NCBI GenBank assembly: GCA_002110485.1
Contig: MOWL01000051.1
Location: 62,001-126,000 of the forward strand
Length of the DNA: 64,000 nucleotides
DNA from: Emergomyces orientalis
Lineage: Eukaryota > Ascomycota > Eurotiomycetes > Onygenales > Ajellomycetaceae
Direction of reading: 5' to 3'
Shown: positions 20,231 to 29,698 of the stretch, in pieces
Numbering within the stretch: the first letter of the stretch is position 1
How the letters are laid out: each line of letters begins with the position of its first letter
Program-made: the position numbers and the translations under genes
Notes under the pieces: model-generated
Told to the model about the DNA's origin: nothing
Databases searched by the model: none
What the model saw: the letters and a program-made list of their open reading frames with translations, nothing else

Positions 20231-22537
20231 TCACCGCGTTGTGATTGTCATATTGTCTTTATTCTTCATTTCTGCAGAAAGCTTTGGCCCTTTGAGTTTC
20301 CGAGGCCTGCAGAGAACAGTTTTCTTCTGAATCTGCAGAGCATCTGCCATTTCTGAATCTGGGACAATTCCACCGTCTCCGAGCTTTGGACTTCCGCCCT
20401 GAAGCTGTTCATCATGGAGAGGTTGAGAATTATCATCCTCATCATCTTCCTGTGAAGCAGAGATCACATCTTGAGCAAAAGAAACTGATTTCCCATCTGA
20501 ATACCTGCCATTGCGCCGAGAATGTGTTGTTGGCAGTCTCTTCTCCTTCTCAATTCGTCCGGAAAGCGTTGCTTGATTTTTATTCATAGAAGAGGCCTTA
20601 TCCTTCTCAGTAGAAGTGGAAGCAGCCATTACACTAACAATCTCCTCCATCTCACTATCGGTCATATCACCTTCCTCAGGGCCACTATCAAATCCAATAT
20701 CACATATGCTTACGGCATTCACCGATGGCATCGGGGATCCGTCAGGAAATACCCGGATACTACCATCATTCCGAAGTTTATCCGCGGTTGGGACAGTCGG
20801 CGGTGCAGCCATTTGCTTCAAAAGTCGTTCAATTGTAACAATATGGGGCTCAAGTCGGTTGACAGCAATCTTCGGGCCTTTTCTCATCACATTACCCTCA
20901 TAGTATTCTCCAATCATATTCCGATGAATCTTGCCCTGATCGATGAGCCGGCCGATTGCTAAGCAATTTGGAAGCATATGGTTTGAATCTCCGCAACCCC
21001 AGCATGACATCGGCGGTCGATCGTATTGAACAAAGCTTCCAGATCGAGATCGAGACGGGCCTCCAGGTCCACGTTGAGTTCCATAGTAAGACACATTTGG
21101 CAAATCCAATGCAGGATCACGTCCTCGAGTAAGAAGAACCTTTGGAGCAGTCACATTTTGCTGCATGTTTCCCTGGTTTTGAATGCCAGCGATCGCCAGA
21201 GATAACGCGTCCATTCGGTTGACAAGGTTCTCAAGAATGTTATCACTCGGATTCTGTGTTTTCGCATCCGGAGCAGGCATCGCCGAAGCGGTCGGCACAG
21301 GCACATTCAATGTGGGCGGATTAAACACGGGCTGAGCAGACGGCTGCATCGATGGAATAGAGTTGGGGAAAACATCAGGTGCCAGAACTCGTGCAATCTC
21401 TTCCTTTGTCTTCTGCATTTGAGACACAGCATCGCAGATCTTCGGCAGTTCCCATCCAGATTGACTAACCTTATCAAATCCAGCAGTGCGGAAAGCTTTT
21501 TCACGAATACCTTCTGAAAGTCCTTGAAGAAACCAGATACAAGCAAGAGATTGTTGCAATTCATTCTTGCAAATGAGAGGCATCGCAACTGCGCGGAATT
21601 GACGGCAGTAGACGAGGATCTCCTGGCTGGTAGAATGGGTTTTGTTGCACAATGCATGGAGGTAAGATTGATTATACATCTGTTGGTGAGCATCTTCGCG
21701 CCAGAAATCGGCAAGCAACTGCTTTTTAACCATTTCCCATGTCTTATGATCCAAGACAAGCTGATCGATATGGCCCTGCAGTTCCATGGTACAATAGTTC
21801 CGTAATACCGCCAGAGCATCGATTCCTGCAACGAAATGCAAGGTGCACATTGCCTCATATCGATCAACAAAAGCAGTAATGTTTCTCCCATCAAAGAATG
21901 GGGCTCCAGGTGCTCCAGGAATCGGCATCGGCATGACAAGACGTTGATATGGCAGTCCACTATTGGGAGTCGGCTGACCGGACGAGGTAGTAGTGGGTGT
22001 AGTCATCTTTTCTTTGCTAGCTTCTGTCTTCTCTTTGCTAACTTCTATTTTCGGGGGCGCTGCAGAGACCTTTCCTGACTGAGTTTGACGATGGGCAATA
22101 GAATCCGACCGAGAATGCTTGGAAGACATATATTGAGAAAGAAAGGAACGCACAAAAGACTTCTGTTCACATAAGAGAAAGAGTTCAACAATACTATCAA
22201 TATCAATATCCTTTTTATATTCAAATCTCAAATCCTCAAGAAAGAGAAGGAATTTCAACATCCACTTTAGATCTTTTTGCTGAAGGTCTTTTTTCTTATC
22301 ACTTTTCTCAACATTTCTCTCTTCTTTCATTTGTTGAATAGGGGTATGGGTATTCAAATTGAGCTTATCAGTGGGGCGTTCGCTCGCATCCTTCATTATC
22401 CACTGTCGATATCGGCCATATCGGCCAATCAGAGGCTTCCACAAATGAACACTATTGAAAAGAATGCTCAACAAAAGCAGAAAAGACAAAATGTTGAGAG
22501 AAATCATATCAGTCGTAGCTACCACCTGCCCATCCAT
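20231..22537 (-). CDS. Gypsy-1 gag, capsid/nucleocapsid polyprotein with N-terminal hydrophobic segment
   Basis: The start is taken at ATG 22537 (MDGQVVATTDM). An in-frame TTG reading begins inside the primer-binding site and is unlikely. The 768-aa product has a hydrophobic stretch at about residues 12-30 (LNILSFLLLLSILFNSV), unusual for a fungal gag. After a charged region comes a capsid-like domain (about 190-390; PGAPFFDGRNITAFVDRYEAM) and a single CCHC knuckle (CWGCGDSNHMLPNC, about residue 515). It ends in a Ser/Glu/Asp-rich tail. The stop is TGA (20231-20233, codon context CGG TGA ATA) and the protease frame continues without a shift. Confidence 0.85.
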   Translation of the reverse strand: MDGQVVATTDMISLNILSFLLLLSILFNSVHLWKPLIGRYGRYRQWIMKDASERPTDKLNLNTHTPIQQMKEERNVEKSDKKKDLQQKDLKWMLKFLLFLEDLRFEYKKDIDIDSIVELFLLCEQKSFVRSFLSQYMSSKHSRSDSIAHRQTQSGKVSAAPPKIEVSKEKTEASKEKMTTPTTTSSGQPTPNSGLPYQRLVMPMPIPGAPGAPFFDGRNITAFVDRYEAMCTLHFVAGIDALAVLRNYCTMELQGHIDQLVLDHKTWEMVKKQLLADFWREDAHQQMYNQSYLHALCNKTHSTSQEILVYCRQFRAVAMPLICKNELQQSLACIWFLQGLSEGIREKAFRTAGFDKVSQSGWELPKICDAVSQMQKTKEEIARVLAPDVFPNSIPSMQPSAQPVFNPPTLNVPVPTASAMPAPDAKTQNPSDNILENLVNRMDALSLAIAGIQNQGNMQQNVTAPKVLLTRGRDPALDLPNVSYYGTQRGPGGPSRSRSGSFVQYDRPPMSCWGCGDSNHMLPNCLAIGRLIDQGKIHRNMIGEYYEGNVMRKGPKIAVNRLEPHIVTIERLLKQMAAPPTVPTADKLRNDGSIRVFPDGSPMPSVNAVSICDIGFDSGPEEGDMTDSEMEEIVSVMAASTSTEKDKASSMNKNQATLSGRIEKEKRLPTTHSRRNGRYSDGKSVSFAQDVISASQEDDEDDNSQPLHDEQLQGGSPKLGDGGIVPDSEMADALQIQKKTVLCRPRKLKGPKLSAEMKNKDNMTITTR

Positions 22538-22549
22538 TTTGAATTGCCT

Positions 22550-22563
22550 TCCCAGGGACGCCA
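22550..22563 (-). promoter_or_regulatory. Primer-binding site of Gypsy-1
   Basis: TGGCGTCCCTGGGA begins one nucleotide after the 5' LTR on the minus strand and is complementary to a tRNA 3' end terminating in CCA. I cannot name the tRNA from sequence alone. Confidence 0.7.
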
Positions 22564-22564
22564 A

Positions 22565-22912
22565 TGAAGTGGAATAAGGGGTTGTGCGCTTTTGGCGGCA
22601 CGTGGGCAGGAGCAGCGGGATCGTAAGGAGGTTGGTAAGTTCGCCGTGTATACAATATTCTATTCAACGAGCTATCCAAATAGCAATACAAAAGAACACG
22701 TAGGAGATTCAAATATAGAAGAAGAACAAGCAATCAATCACATATCAAATCACACAATCAAAAAGGAGCAATCTCACTGCTCTGCGTACAATCAATCTTC
22801 GCCGAATCCACACGTGTGTCAAAAGATAATGGGAATATGAGGCAGCCATGCCAAACAAATATATGAGGCGGTCTCGGCGAAAAGTAATACCACGCCGAGA
22901 TTCCCCACCACA
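22565..22912 (-). repeat. Gypsy-1 5' LTR
   Basis: 348 bp, identical as read to 13477-13824. It is followed on the plus side by the target duplication CTGG (22913-22916) and the resumed LINE-B3 sequence. Confidence 0.93.
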
Positions 22913-22916
22913 CTGG

Positions 22917-23411
22917 GACCCAGTGCAAATGAATTTATATATCTTTTAATTTTCTTATTCTTTTAATCAATTGATATACAGTTTCAATATGTATTTAATT
23001 TTCTTAAATCTTGTTTTTTTGAAATTTTTTCAAAGCTGCTTGACTGTCTGAATAAATTCATATCTCATTGATATCTGAATTTCTTGTCAATTGACTCATT
23101 GTCATTTTAAATGCTTGCATTATTGTATATACTTCTGCATCAAATACTTCCATTTCTTGACCCAGATTTCATGAATTGGTGAAGTATATATCTTTGTTTC
23201 TTGTATATACTATGTCAGCTTCCAGATTATTTGAAGTATCATTTTTTGATCTGTCAGTATAGATAATCAGAGCATTATTTATAATTTCAAGCTGCTTTAA
23301 ATGTCTTTCTTGCTCATTTTCTTTAGATAATTCACTAATATCTATATCAATCAATGAATTCAGAGACTTTTTCCATGAATATAGTTGTTCAAAATCTAAT
23401 TCTTCCACATT
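22917..23411 (-). pseudogene. LINE-B3, 5' part of the split copy (RNase H region)
   Basis: The minus-strand reading continues LINE-B3 across Gypsy-1. It starts at HLNVEELDFEQLYSWKKSL (about 23411), runs through the RNase H region (LIIYTDRSKND; IYSDSQAALKKF) and reaches the PAHMN motif interrupted at 13476. Three TAA stops and several TGA codons are shared with LINE-B4, so the two copies descend from one already damaged sequence. At 23169 this copy has TGA where B4 has TGG, and at 23373 it has TGG where B4 has TGA. The head-to-head joint with B4 is at about 23405-23411. Confidence 0.7.
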
Positions 23412-25235
23412 TAAATGAGGAAATGAGACAACTTTATATTGCCTGCATTTTCTCAATCTCAGACTATGGAGCACAAATATGGTGGAAAAATCAGAAAAAC
23501 TTTCTAAATAAATATGAAAGTCTGCAAAATAAAGCTTTAAGAAGAATGCTGATGTGGTGAAGAATCTCAGCGTGGTATTACTTTTCGCCAAGACCGCCTC
23601 ATATATTTGTTTGACATGGCTGCCTCATATTCTCATTATCCTTTGACACACGTGTGGATTCGGCGAAGATTGATTGTATGCAGAGCAGTGAGATTGCTCC
23701 TTTTTGATTGTATGATTTGATATGTGATTGATTGCTTGTTTTTCTTCTATATTTGAATTTTCTACATGTTCTTTTGTATTGCTATTTGGATAGCTCGTTG
23801 AATAGAATATTGTATACATGGCGAACTTACCAACCTTCTTACGATCCCGCTGCTCCTGCCCACGTGCCGCCAAAAGCGCACAACCCCTTATTCCACTGCA
23901 CTGGGAGCATTTAAAACCACCTCTATAAAAGCTATGGAAATTCAAGTCTCAATTCCTTCTTCTAAAATAAGGCTGGACAAGCTGTGCAGAAATTATTCAG
24001 TGAGAATAATTAAATTAAATCAAAATCATATAATTAGAAAAAGAGTTTCACTCACATTTCCTCCCATGAACACAGGCACTGATTTGAACTGAAGTAAATA
24101 TTTAGATTGAAATGAAATCAGTCTAAATTCTGTAAAAAAGATTTCAACTCAGTTATATAGAGTTTGTTCAATGATCAAAGACAAACTTCCTCATTTAAAT
24201 GTGAAAGAATTAGATTTTGAACAACTATATTCATGAAAAAAGTCTCTGAATTCATTAATTAATATAGATATTAGTGAATTATCTAAAGAAAATGAGCAAG
24301 AAAGACATTTAAAACAGCTTGAAATTATAAATAATACTCTGATTATCTATACTGACAGATCAAAAAATGATACTTCAAATAATCTGAAAGCTGGTATAGT
24401 ATATACAAGAAACAAAGATATATACTTCACCAATTCATGGAACCTGAGTCAAGAAATGGAAGTATTTGATGCAGAAGTATATGCAATAATGCAAGCATTT
24501 AAAATGACAATAAGTCAATTGACAAGAAATTCAGATATCAATGAGATATGAATTTATTCAGACAGTCAAGCAGCTTTGAAAAAATTTCAAAAAAACAAGA
24601 TTTAAGAAAATTAAATACATATTGAAACTGTATATCAATTGATTAAAAGAATAAGAAAATTAAAAGATATATAAATTCATTTGCACTGGGTCCCAGCTCA
24701 TATGAATATAAAAGGAAATGAACTAGCTGATGAAGCTGCAAAAAAGAGCACAGAAATTGAGTTAGTGAAAAAACAGAAAATATCTTGAACATTTATAAAA
24801 AGAAAAGTAAAAGAGAAATACTTAAAAGATTGAAATTTAAATTGGAAAACTCAAAAACAAAAACTAAGTATCAAATACTTGATTTTTGAAATAAAACCAA
24901 AGTGAAAAGCATGCTCTATTAAATATAAAAAGAAAATCTTTTCTTCAATAATTCAATTGAAGCTTGATCATGGATACTTTGACTTCTATTTTAAGAAATT
25001 TGAAATTGAGAGACCTCAAAACTGTGATATATATAATTATTTAGAAGATTCAGAACATTTATTGATAAATTGCTTAAAAAACTCTGTTATTAGAAATGAT
25101 TTGAAAAGAAAATATGATATAGATCAAATAAATATGAGATTTCTGTTTCAAACTGAAACAGATATCAAATATTTAATAAATTATATCATAGAAACAGATA
25201 TTGCAACAAGAAAAAAACAACAACTAGATATATAA
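23405..25235 (+). pseudogene. LINE-B4 ORF2 C-terminal half (RT thumb, RNase H, zinc tail)
   Basis: Joining across the solo LTR, the reading KALRRML / GAFKTTSIKAMEI is continuous, followed by the connection region, RNase H (LIIYTDRSKND, VFDAEVYAIMQAF, YSDSQAALKKF, LHWVPAHMN, NELADEAAK) and the tail with a C..C/H..C motif (NCDIYNYLEDSEHLLINC), ending at TAA 25233. Seven TGA codons sit at Trp positions known or expected from B1, B3 and B5 (for example 24234, YS-stop-KKSL). Three TAA codons are shared with B3. RT catalytic motifs are absent. Confidence 0.65.
23553..23900 (+). repeat. Solo LTR of the Gypsy-1 family, mutated
   Basis: 348 bp, opposite in orientation to Gypsy-1. The flanks are CTGA (left) and CTGG (right), a CTGG target duplication with one G-to-A change. 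Compared with the intact LTR I count 16 differences, 14 of them C-to-T or G-to-A transitions: about 6 at CpC, 5 at CpG, 2 at CpT and 1 at CpA (both strands considered). Confidence 0.9.
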
Positions 25236-25471
25236 TAAATATAATTTAAATCAATTTATTATAAACATTCTTTGAGAAATTTTCTATGTTAGTTCATTCT
25301 TTTAATTTTCTTTGTATTATCTTCAACTTTGAGTTTATTTTTAAAAAAATGTCTTAGTATTAAATTGTATCATCTTTTATTTTGAATGTGTCTCTTATTC
25401 TGGGCTGGAATTACTGTAATGGCAAGTGACAAGAAGTTACATGTATTTAGATATAGTTTACATGATAAATT

Positions 25472-25484
25472 CTAGTAATACTAG
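25472..25484 (+). other. 3' UTR hairpin of LINE-B4
   Basis: CTAGT, loop AAT, ACTAG, about 45 bp before the poly(A) tail. LINE-B5 has a different but longer stem at the matching place (58539-58561), followed in both by related sequence (a CATCATA/ATCATAGTC motif and CTGA.TGCATAT). Confidence 0.45.
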
Positions 25485-25559
25485 GTGGGCATCATAATCA
25501 CTGATTGCATATGCCTTAATAAAAGAAAAAAAAAAAAAAAAAAAAAAAAAAAACATCTT

Positions 25560-26560
25560 CTTCATACATATGAAGACAGCATCAGCATCTGCTGATCAGT
25601 GAAACACTGAATTCTTTCTAGTTAATTCAGTGAGTGGTCGGGTGATATCTGAGAAGTTTCATATGAATCATCAGTAGAAATTGACAAATTCAATAAAGCT
25701 ATATATATCTTTCACAGTTTGTGAAGTCTTTCATTTAAGAATGATGAAGATTTTCTCAGAATTCATTCAAACATCTTTGTCAGCTTCTATGATGAAACCT
25801 AGATATTTTGTAGTCTTGACTTTGAAGTCACATTTGTCAATGTCTATCAGTAAGTCTGCTTTTCAGAGTCATTGTAGAAATTTTTGTATGTGTTCTTGGT
25901 GTTCTCTTCAGGAACTGTCAGTGAAGATGAGAATATTGTCCAAATAAACAGACATAAATTTGTTGAGAAAGTCTTGTAACACTCAATTAATATACTTCTG
26001 AAACATACTCAGAGTGTTAGCTAGTTCAAAGGGTGTGACTACTCATTCAAAGAGATCATATTGTGTCTGAAATACTGTTAATCACTCATCATCTTCTGTG
26101 ATGCAGATCTTGTGAAAGACAGCAACAACATTCAATTTCATGAATCATTGAACATGTCTGATACAAGTGAGAGTTTCATTGATAAGTGATAGTGAGTAAT
26201 GATTTTTCTTTGTAAGACAGTTTAATTCTCAGTAGTCTACACAGAATCAGAGTCCCCTGTCTGGTTTCTTTGCAAAGAGGATTGAGGCTGCAGCAGATGA
26301 GTTACTAACTTGTATGAACTCTTTATCTAGTAGATCATTGAGAGTTTTATAAAGAAGAAGAAGTTTATCTCAGAACATATTATAAAAAGAGTTTCAAGAG
26401 AGTTCAGAGTTCTTGTCATTTTTCTTCTCAAGCTCAATTCAGTAATCTATCTCTGATTTTTATAGAGATGGTAGGTTCTCAGCATCATCTTATCAGAAAA
26501 TGTCTAGATATTCATGATACTGCTGTGGGAGCTTCGTGAGGGGGTCTGTTTATGTCATGC
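25560..26560 (-). pseudogene. Gypsy-2 reverse transcriptase remnant
   Basis: The minus-strand translation shows LLDKEFIQVSNSSAAASILF, CVDY, then later IDKCDFKVKTTKYLGFIIEA, VKDIYSFIEFVNFY and ITRPLTELTRKNSVFH, the order of a Ty3/Gypsy RT and its connection domain. TGA interrupts at many points: at Trp positions (K-stop-KTSQTVKD for the usual EWKTP) and at conserved Arg positions (GL-stop-FCVDY-stop-ELN). TAA and TAG are rarer. Confidence 0.6.
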
Positions 26561-26757
26561 AGATAAGTTTGTTGAGAGCTTTTTTAATATCTGTCAAGCT
26601 AGCAGAGTATATCACTACACAGTTCTGCTGTCTGTGATTTTGTCAGGAGTTCTTTCAGAGAAGTTTGTAAGCATTAGCAGAAATTTGTGTAAAATTCATG
26701 ATATTATAAATGTCATTTTCATGCACACAGTTATTATTAGAGAAAATGAGGCTTCTT

Positions 26758-27090
26758 TCATGTGTTCAGTAAGACATCTTTCTCAGATAGCCAGGCAAGT
26801 CCTAGCATGAGATCATAGTCAAGATTATTAACTTTGTATATATAAGTATTCTTGTGTTGATGTTCTCTGACATCTATATCTAGTTTCATTATATAACAGG
26901 TGCAGACATCTCTAGGGCCGTCGAACCCTGCGAGAAGGCGAGATTTTGATAAAAAAATACACTGAAAATTATGAAGTTTTACAACTGAAGATTTAATCAT
27001 TGCATAATGACATAGACTGCTGTCTACCATGGCATTCATATTATATGTGCTATTTACCACAGTAGATACAAGAATTGTGTTCATTGTCAT
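26758..27090 (-). pseudogene. Gypsy-2 aspartic protease remnant
   Basis: A 110-codon open segment with MNAMVDSSLCHYAMIKSSVV, matching the retropepsin active-site region but with D-S-S in place of D-S/T-G, and YDLMLGLAWLSEKDV, the usual YD.ILG.PWL motif. It lies between the gag and RT remnants and is part of a dead polyprotein. Confidence 0.65.
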
Positions 27091-27149
27091 CTTTTCTTCA
27101 AATCATTGTCATCTGATCTCTTTGAGCTTTTGTTTATGAGTTTTCACAG

Positions 27150-28286
27150 AAGCTAGTCTTTTCTCTGCTTGAATTCTCTGATTGAGATATCTTCATAGCT
27201 GTCATCTGAATCTTCTTCCACTACAGTGTGGTTGGCATGGATTGCTGGCAACAGTCTATTCATTGTGCGAGGGGGGAGGTAAGCGGAGCAGCAGTCAGAG
27301 GCAATGTGACCTGATCAGTTGCAGTTGATGCAAACCCCTTGTTGGTGTCAGTCAGCTGTGTCTTCAGAAGCAATTCCTGGGACTTGAAAGTCTGTTTAAA
27401 CTGCAGAGATTCTTGCTTGTGTGTAAGCATTGAAGTCTATTCAGTTCATGACATCTGCATTGTTCTTCAGAGTGGGCGTGTTGGCAGCAGGGGTGTAACA
27501 TTTCCTGCCACCAGCTTGTATGCTTTTGAGCTTGATGAGACAGTTGTCTAAGATTCAAAGTTGTATACAAAAAGCTTCATATATTGAAGCTTCTTCAACA
27601 CTAACTAGAACTTGCAGTATCTCAAATGCTAGAGTTTTCTTTAGTATACTGATCTTCATTCAGTCCTCTCATTGTTGACCACCTGCTTCTAGAATCTTGG
27701 TGTCAAAGTCAGGGATGAATGTCATAAGAGAGGTATTTCTTTGATAAACACTCTGCAGCCAGTCTAACACTTTTTATTGTGTAGTGGTATCTTTGAATAG
27801 AACATCAAGATATTTGATGACATTGTCTGAAGTACATAGTGCTGATTCACATGTCTTCATTCAGAGATGGAACTTTTGCTTAGCACAATCTTTCAGTCAG
27901 TCATTGATATATTAATCTTGATTGATTAATGAGCTGATGATGTCTTCATCTATGTTTAGTTTCGTGAGCATATCTAGTCTCCATGATGAATAGAGAGCAA
28001 GGTTGAAAGCATCAAAATATGTAGAAGTACTGAGACACTTCTTTGATGATCATGCTGTGTGCAAAGGGTTTATTATTGACTCAGTCAGTGTTGAAACTGT
28101 AGTTTCAACAGGGGTTTCTCATTGAATCAACAAGTGTTGGATTTCTTCATACTGGTGTTGCTGTTGTTGGTGGCTAGCGTGCATATCAGTCATCTGTTGC
28201 TGCTGCAGCTTCAACATCATTCAAAGCCATGGTGGCATCTTGATGAAGTTCGCCATTGAGGGTTCACCTGCGTTGTCAGCAGACAT
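27150..28286 (-). pseudogene. Gypsy-2 gag remnant
   Basis: It starts at minus ATG 28286 (MSADNAGEPSMANFIKMPPW). A Gln-rich coiled region (LQQQQMTDMHASHQQQQ), a capsid-like stretch and a zinc knuckle (CINCN-stop-SGHIASDC, near 27310) follow in one frame. I count about a dozen TGA and only two TAA interruptions over roughly 350 codons, and no TAG. No frameshift was noticed. Confidence 0.55.
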
Positions 28287-28449
28287 GATTGCTTCAGATG
28301 TCAGAACTAGAGGTTTCATCTCTGTGTTAAGAAATTCATCAGGTTCAGAGAAAGTGTATTCATACAAAAACTTCATATGTCTGAGATATCAGAACTCTTG
28401 AATCTTTCACTGATATGTCTCTTTTATGAGATCTAGTTGCAGAGTCAAG

Positions 28450-28962
28450 ATAATTGACAAGCAAGCTTCTTCTATCTAGTAGAGATCTGATAACTGCTAG
28501 CTAGTTGTCTTCTTTATTTCTTACACATCATTATGCATTTGAATAATTGAATAATTGTTCCTCATAAGAATACAATGAATGTTTTCTAAGTGTAACAGGC
28601 CTATGCTGAAGTGCTCGGCACTAATATAGATCTTATATAATAAAATAGAAAATGTTAAGGAAAGAAGAGAAAAGGAAGAGAAATTCATCAGAGATAGAGA
28701 TTTATACACATACACAGTGAAGCTCTGAATGAAGCTCTGAGCAGAAGAATAGAAGCTTCAATAAGAGAGTTAGTTCAGGAATTGGAGCTTTCAGAGTGGA
28801 GAAACCATGGAGTGTACACTTTCAGAGGCGTAGCGGGGGCGTAGCGGAATGGTCTATTAATCGGGCGTAGCCCGTCACATAGATAAGTACAAAATAAACC
28901 AGCTCGCTAGTCACTAGTGTGGTAACTAGCCTGAGTTCATTTCTGGGGTTCAACTTCTGACA
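28450..28962 (-). repeat. Gypsy-2 5' LTR (inner end uncertain)
   Basis: The outer end, read on the minus strand, is TGTCAGAAGTTGAACC, as in the Gypsy-3 LTR. The inner end is placed near 28450 by similarity of the following sequence (ctctgcaactagatctcata) to the Gypsy-3 leader. A small gggcgtagcccg hairpin and a repeated gcgtagcgg lie near 28830-28880. Confidence 0.4.
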
Positions 28963-29698
28963 AAGATACAGAACTTAATAAGATCTATATTATAAAGAAT
29001 GAAAGCTGTACGGACTAATCAAGACTAGAGATGACTCAACAAAATATTAAAAGAAGAAAAGTGTATATAGGTATTTCTTATTAATTTAACTATTCAAATC
29101 AGGTATTCAAAGCCCTATTAGATACCTGGTTGGGGTTTTATATAAAAAAAAAGGGGTGGTTGAACTCTACATTCTCGGCGCCAAGCCATTTAATATGTTG
29201 ACTTTCTGAAAAATACTATTCTACATTCTAAATATAGAATCTGAGTAACATGATTTATATAAATACCTCTTCTTTGAAAGAAACACTCTCACATAAAAAA
29301 ATAATTGATTTTTCATTACTTAATATATGGAAAACAGAGATATTTTAGATTTACATGAAGGTTTGAATTTTTCATGGCCTGTCTGTGTGTTCATCAGATA
29401 TCATGAGAATCACTGAGCAGCTAGACTCATCAAAATCATAGCATTTTATATTCATATACATTCTATTACTGCAATTTTCGTTGAAAAACTTCCTTCTACT
29501 GATAATTTTATATATAAATCAATTGATTCATTCAGAAAATCCAACACCATGATACAGTGATAAGTTGAAACTACATGTATTATTCAATAATGGAACTCCA
29601 ATTACCAATGTATTCCCCTTATAAAGTAGTGGAGGTGTCGGCATCAAAAGGATGGGTGTCTGTATAAATTGCTCCAGTGGTCCAAGGTTAGCTACCAT
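28963..29698. other. AT-rich boundary segment without recognised genes
   Basis: This 736-bp segment lies between the Gypsy-2 LTR and the 3' end of the TRM6 gene. I see no ORF, tRNA or known repeat. The last part presumably holds the TRM6 3' UTR and terminator. Base composition shifts here from the TE block to the genic island. Confidence 0.5.

Larger units (their letters stand above)
13477..22912 (-). mobile_element. Gypsy-1, complete Ty3/Gypsy LTR retrotransposon, recent insertion
   Basis: Two 348-bp LTRs, identical as read, bound a 9436-bp element flanked by the 4-bp target duplication CTGG (13473-13476 and 22913-22916). The undisturbed target can be seen in LINE-B4 (gagctgggacccag complement near 24690). 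In the minus-strand direction the order is LTR, PBS, gag, TGA, protease, -1 slippery site, RT-RNase H-integrase, a fourth ORF, PPT, LTR. All reading frames are long and clean. Identical LTRs imply recent insertion into already decayed LINE-B3. Confidence 0.92.
23405..25553 (+). mobile_element. LINE-B4, 5'-truncated copy with poly(A) tail, carrying a solo LTR
   Basis: This plus-strand LINE-B 3' half begins at the end of the RT domain (EEMRQLYIACIFSISDYGAQ), is interrupted by a solo Gypsy-1 LTR at 23553-23900, and runs through RNase H, coding tail, 3' UTR and a 3' hairpin (25472-25484) to a poly(A) tail (about 25530-25553). It forms an inverted repeat with LINE-B3. Confidence 0.75.
25554..28962 (-). 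mobile_element. Gypsy-2, decayed AT-rich Ty3/Gypsy element (5' LTR, gag, protease, part of RT)
   Basis: The minus-strand order is LTR start (TGTCAGAAGTTGAACCCC at 28962), leader, gag, protease, RT. The element stops inside the RT/RNase H connection at 25554 against the LINE-B4 poly(A) tail, so RNase H, integrase and the 3' LTR are missing. The LTR start resembles that of Gypsy-3 (TGTCAGAGGTTGAACCTC at 63341). Confidence 0.7.

Noticed and set aside
12608..25553. Twin-priming 5' inversion as the origin of the inverted LINE-B3/B4 pair
   Set aside because: Both arms carry a 3' end with a poly(A) tail and share decayed codons, which twin priming does not produce.
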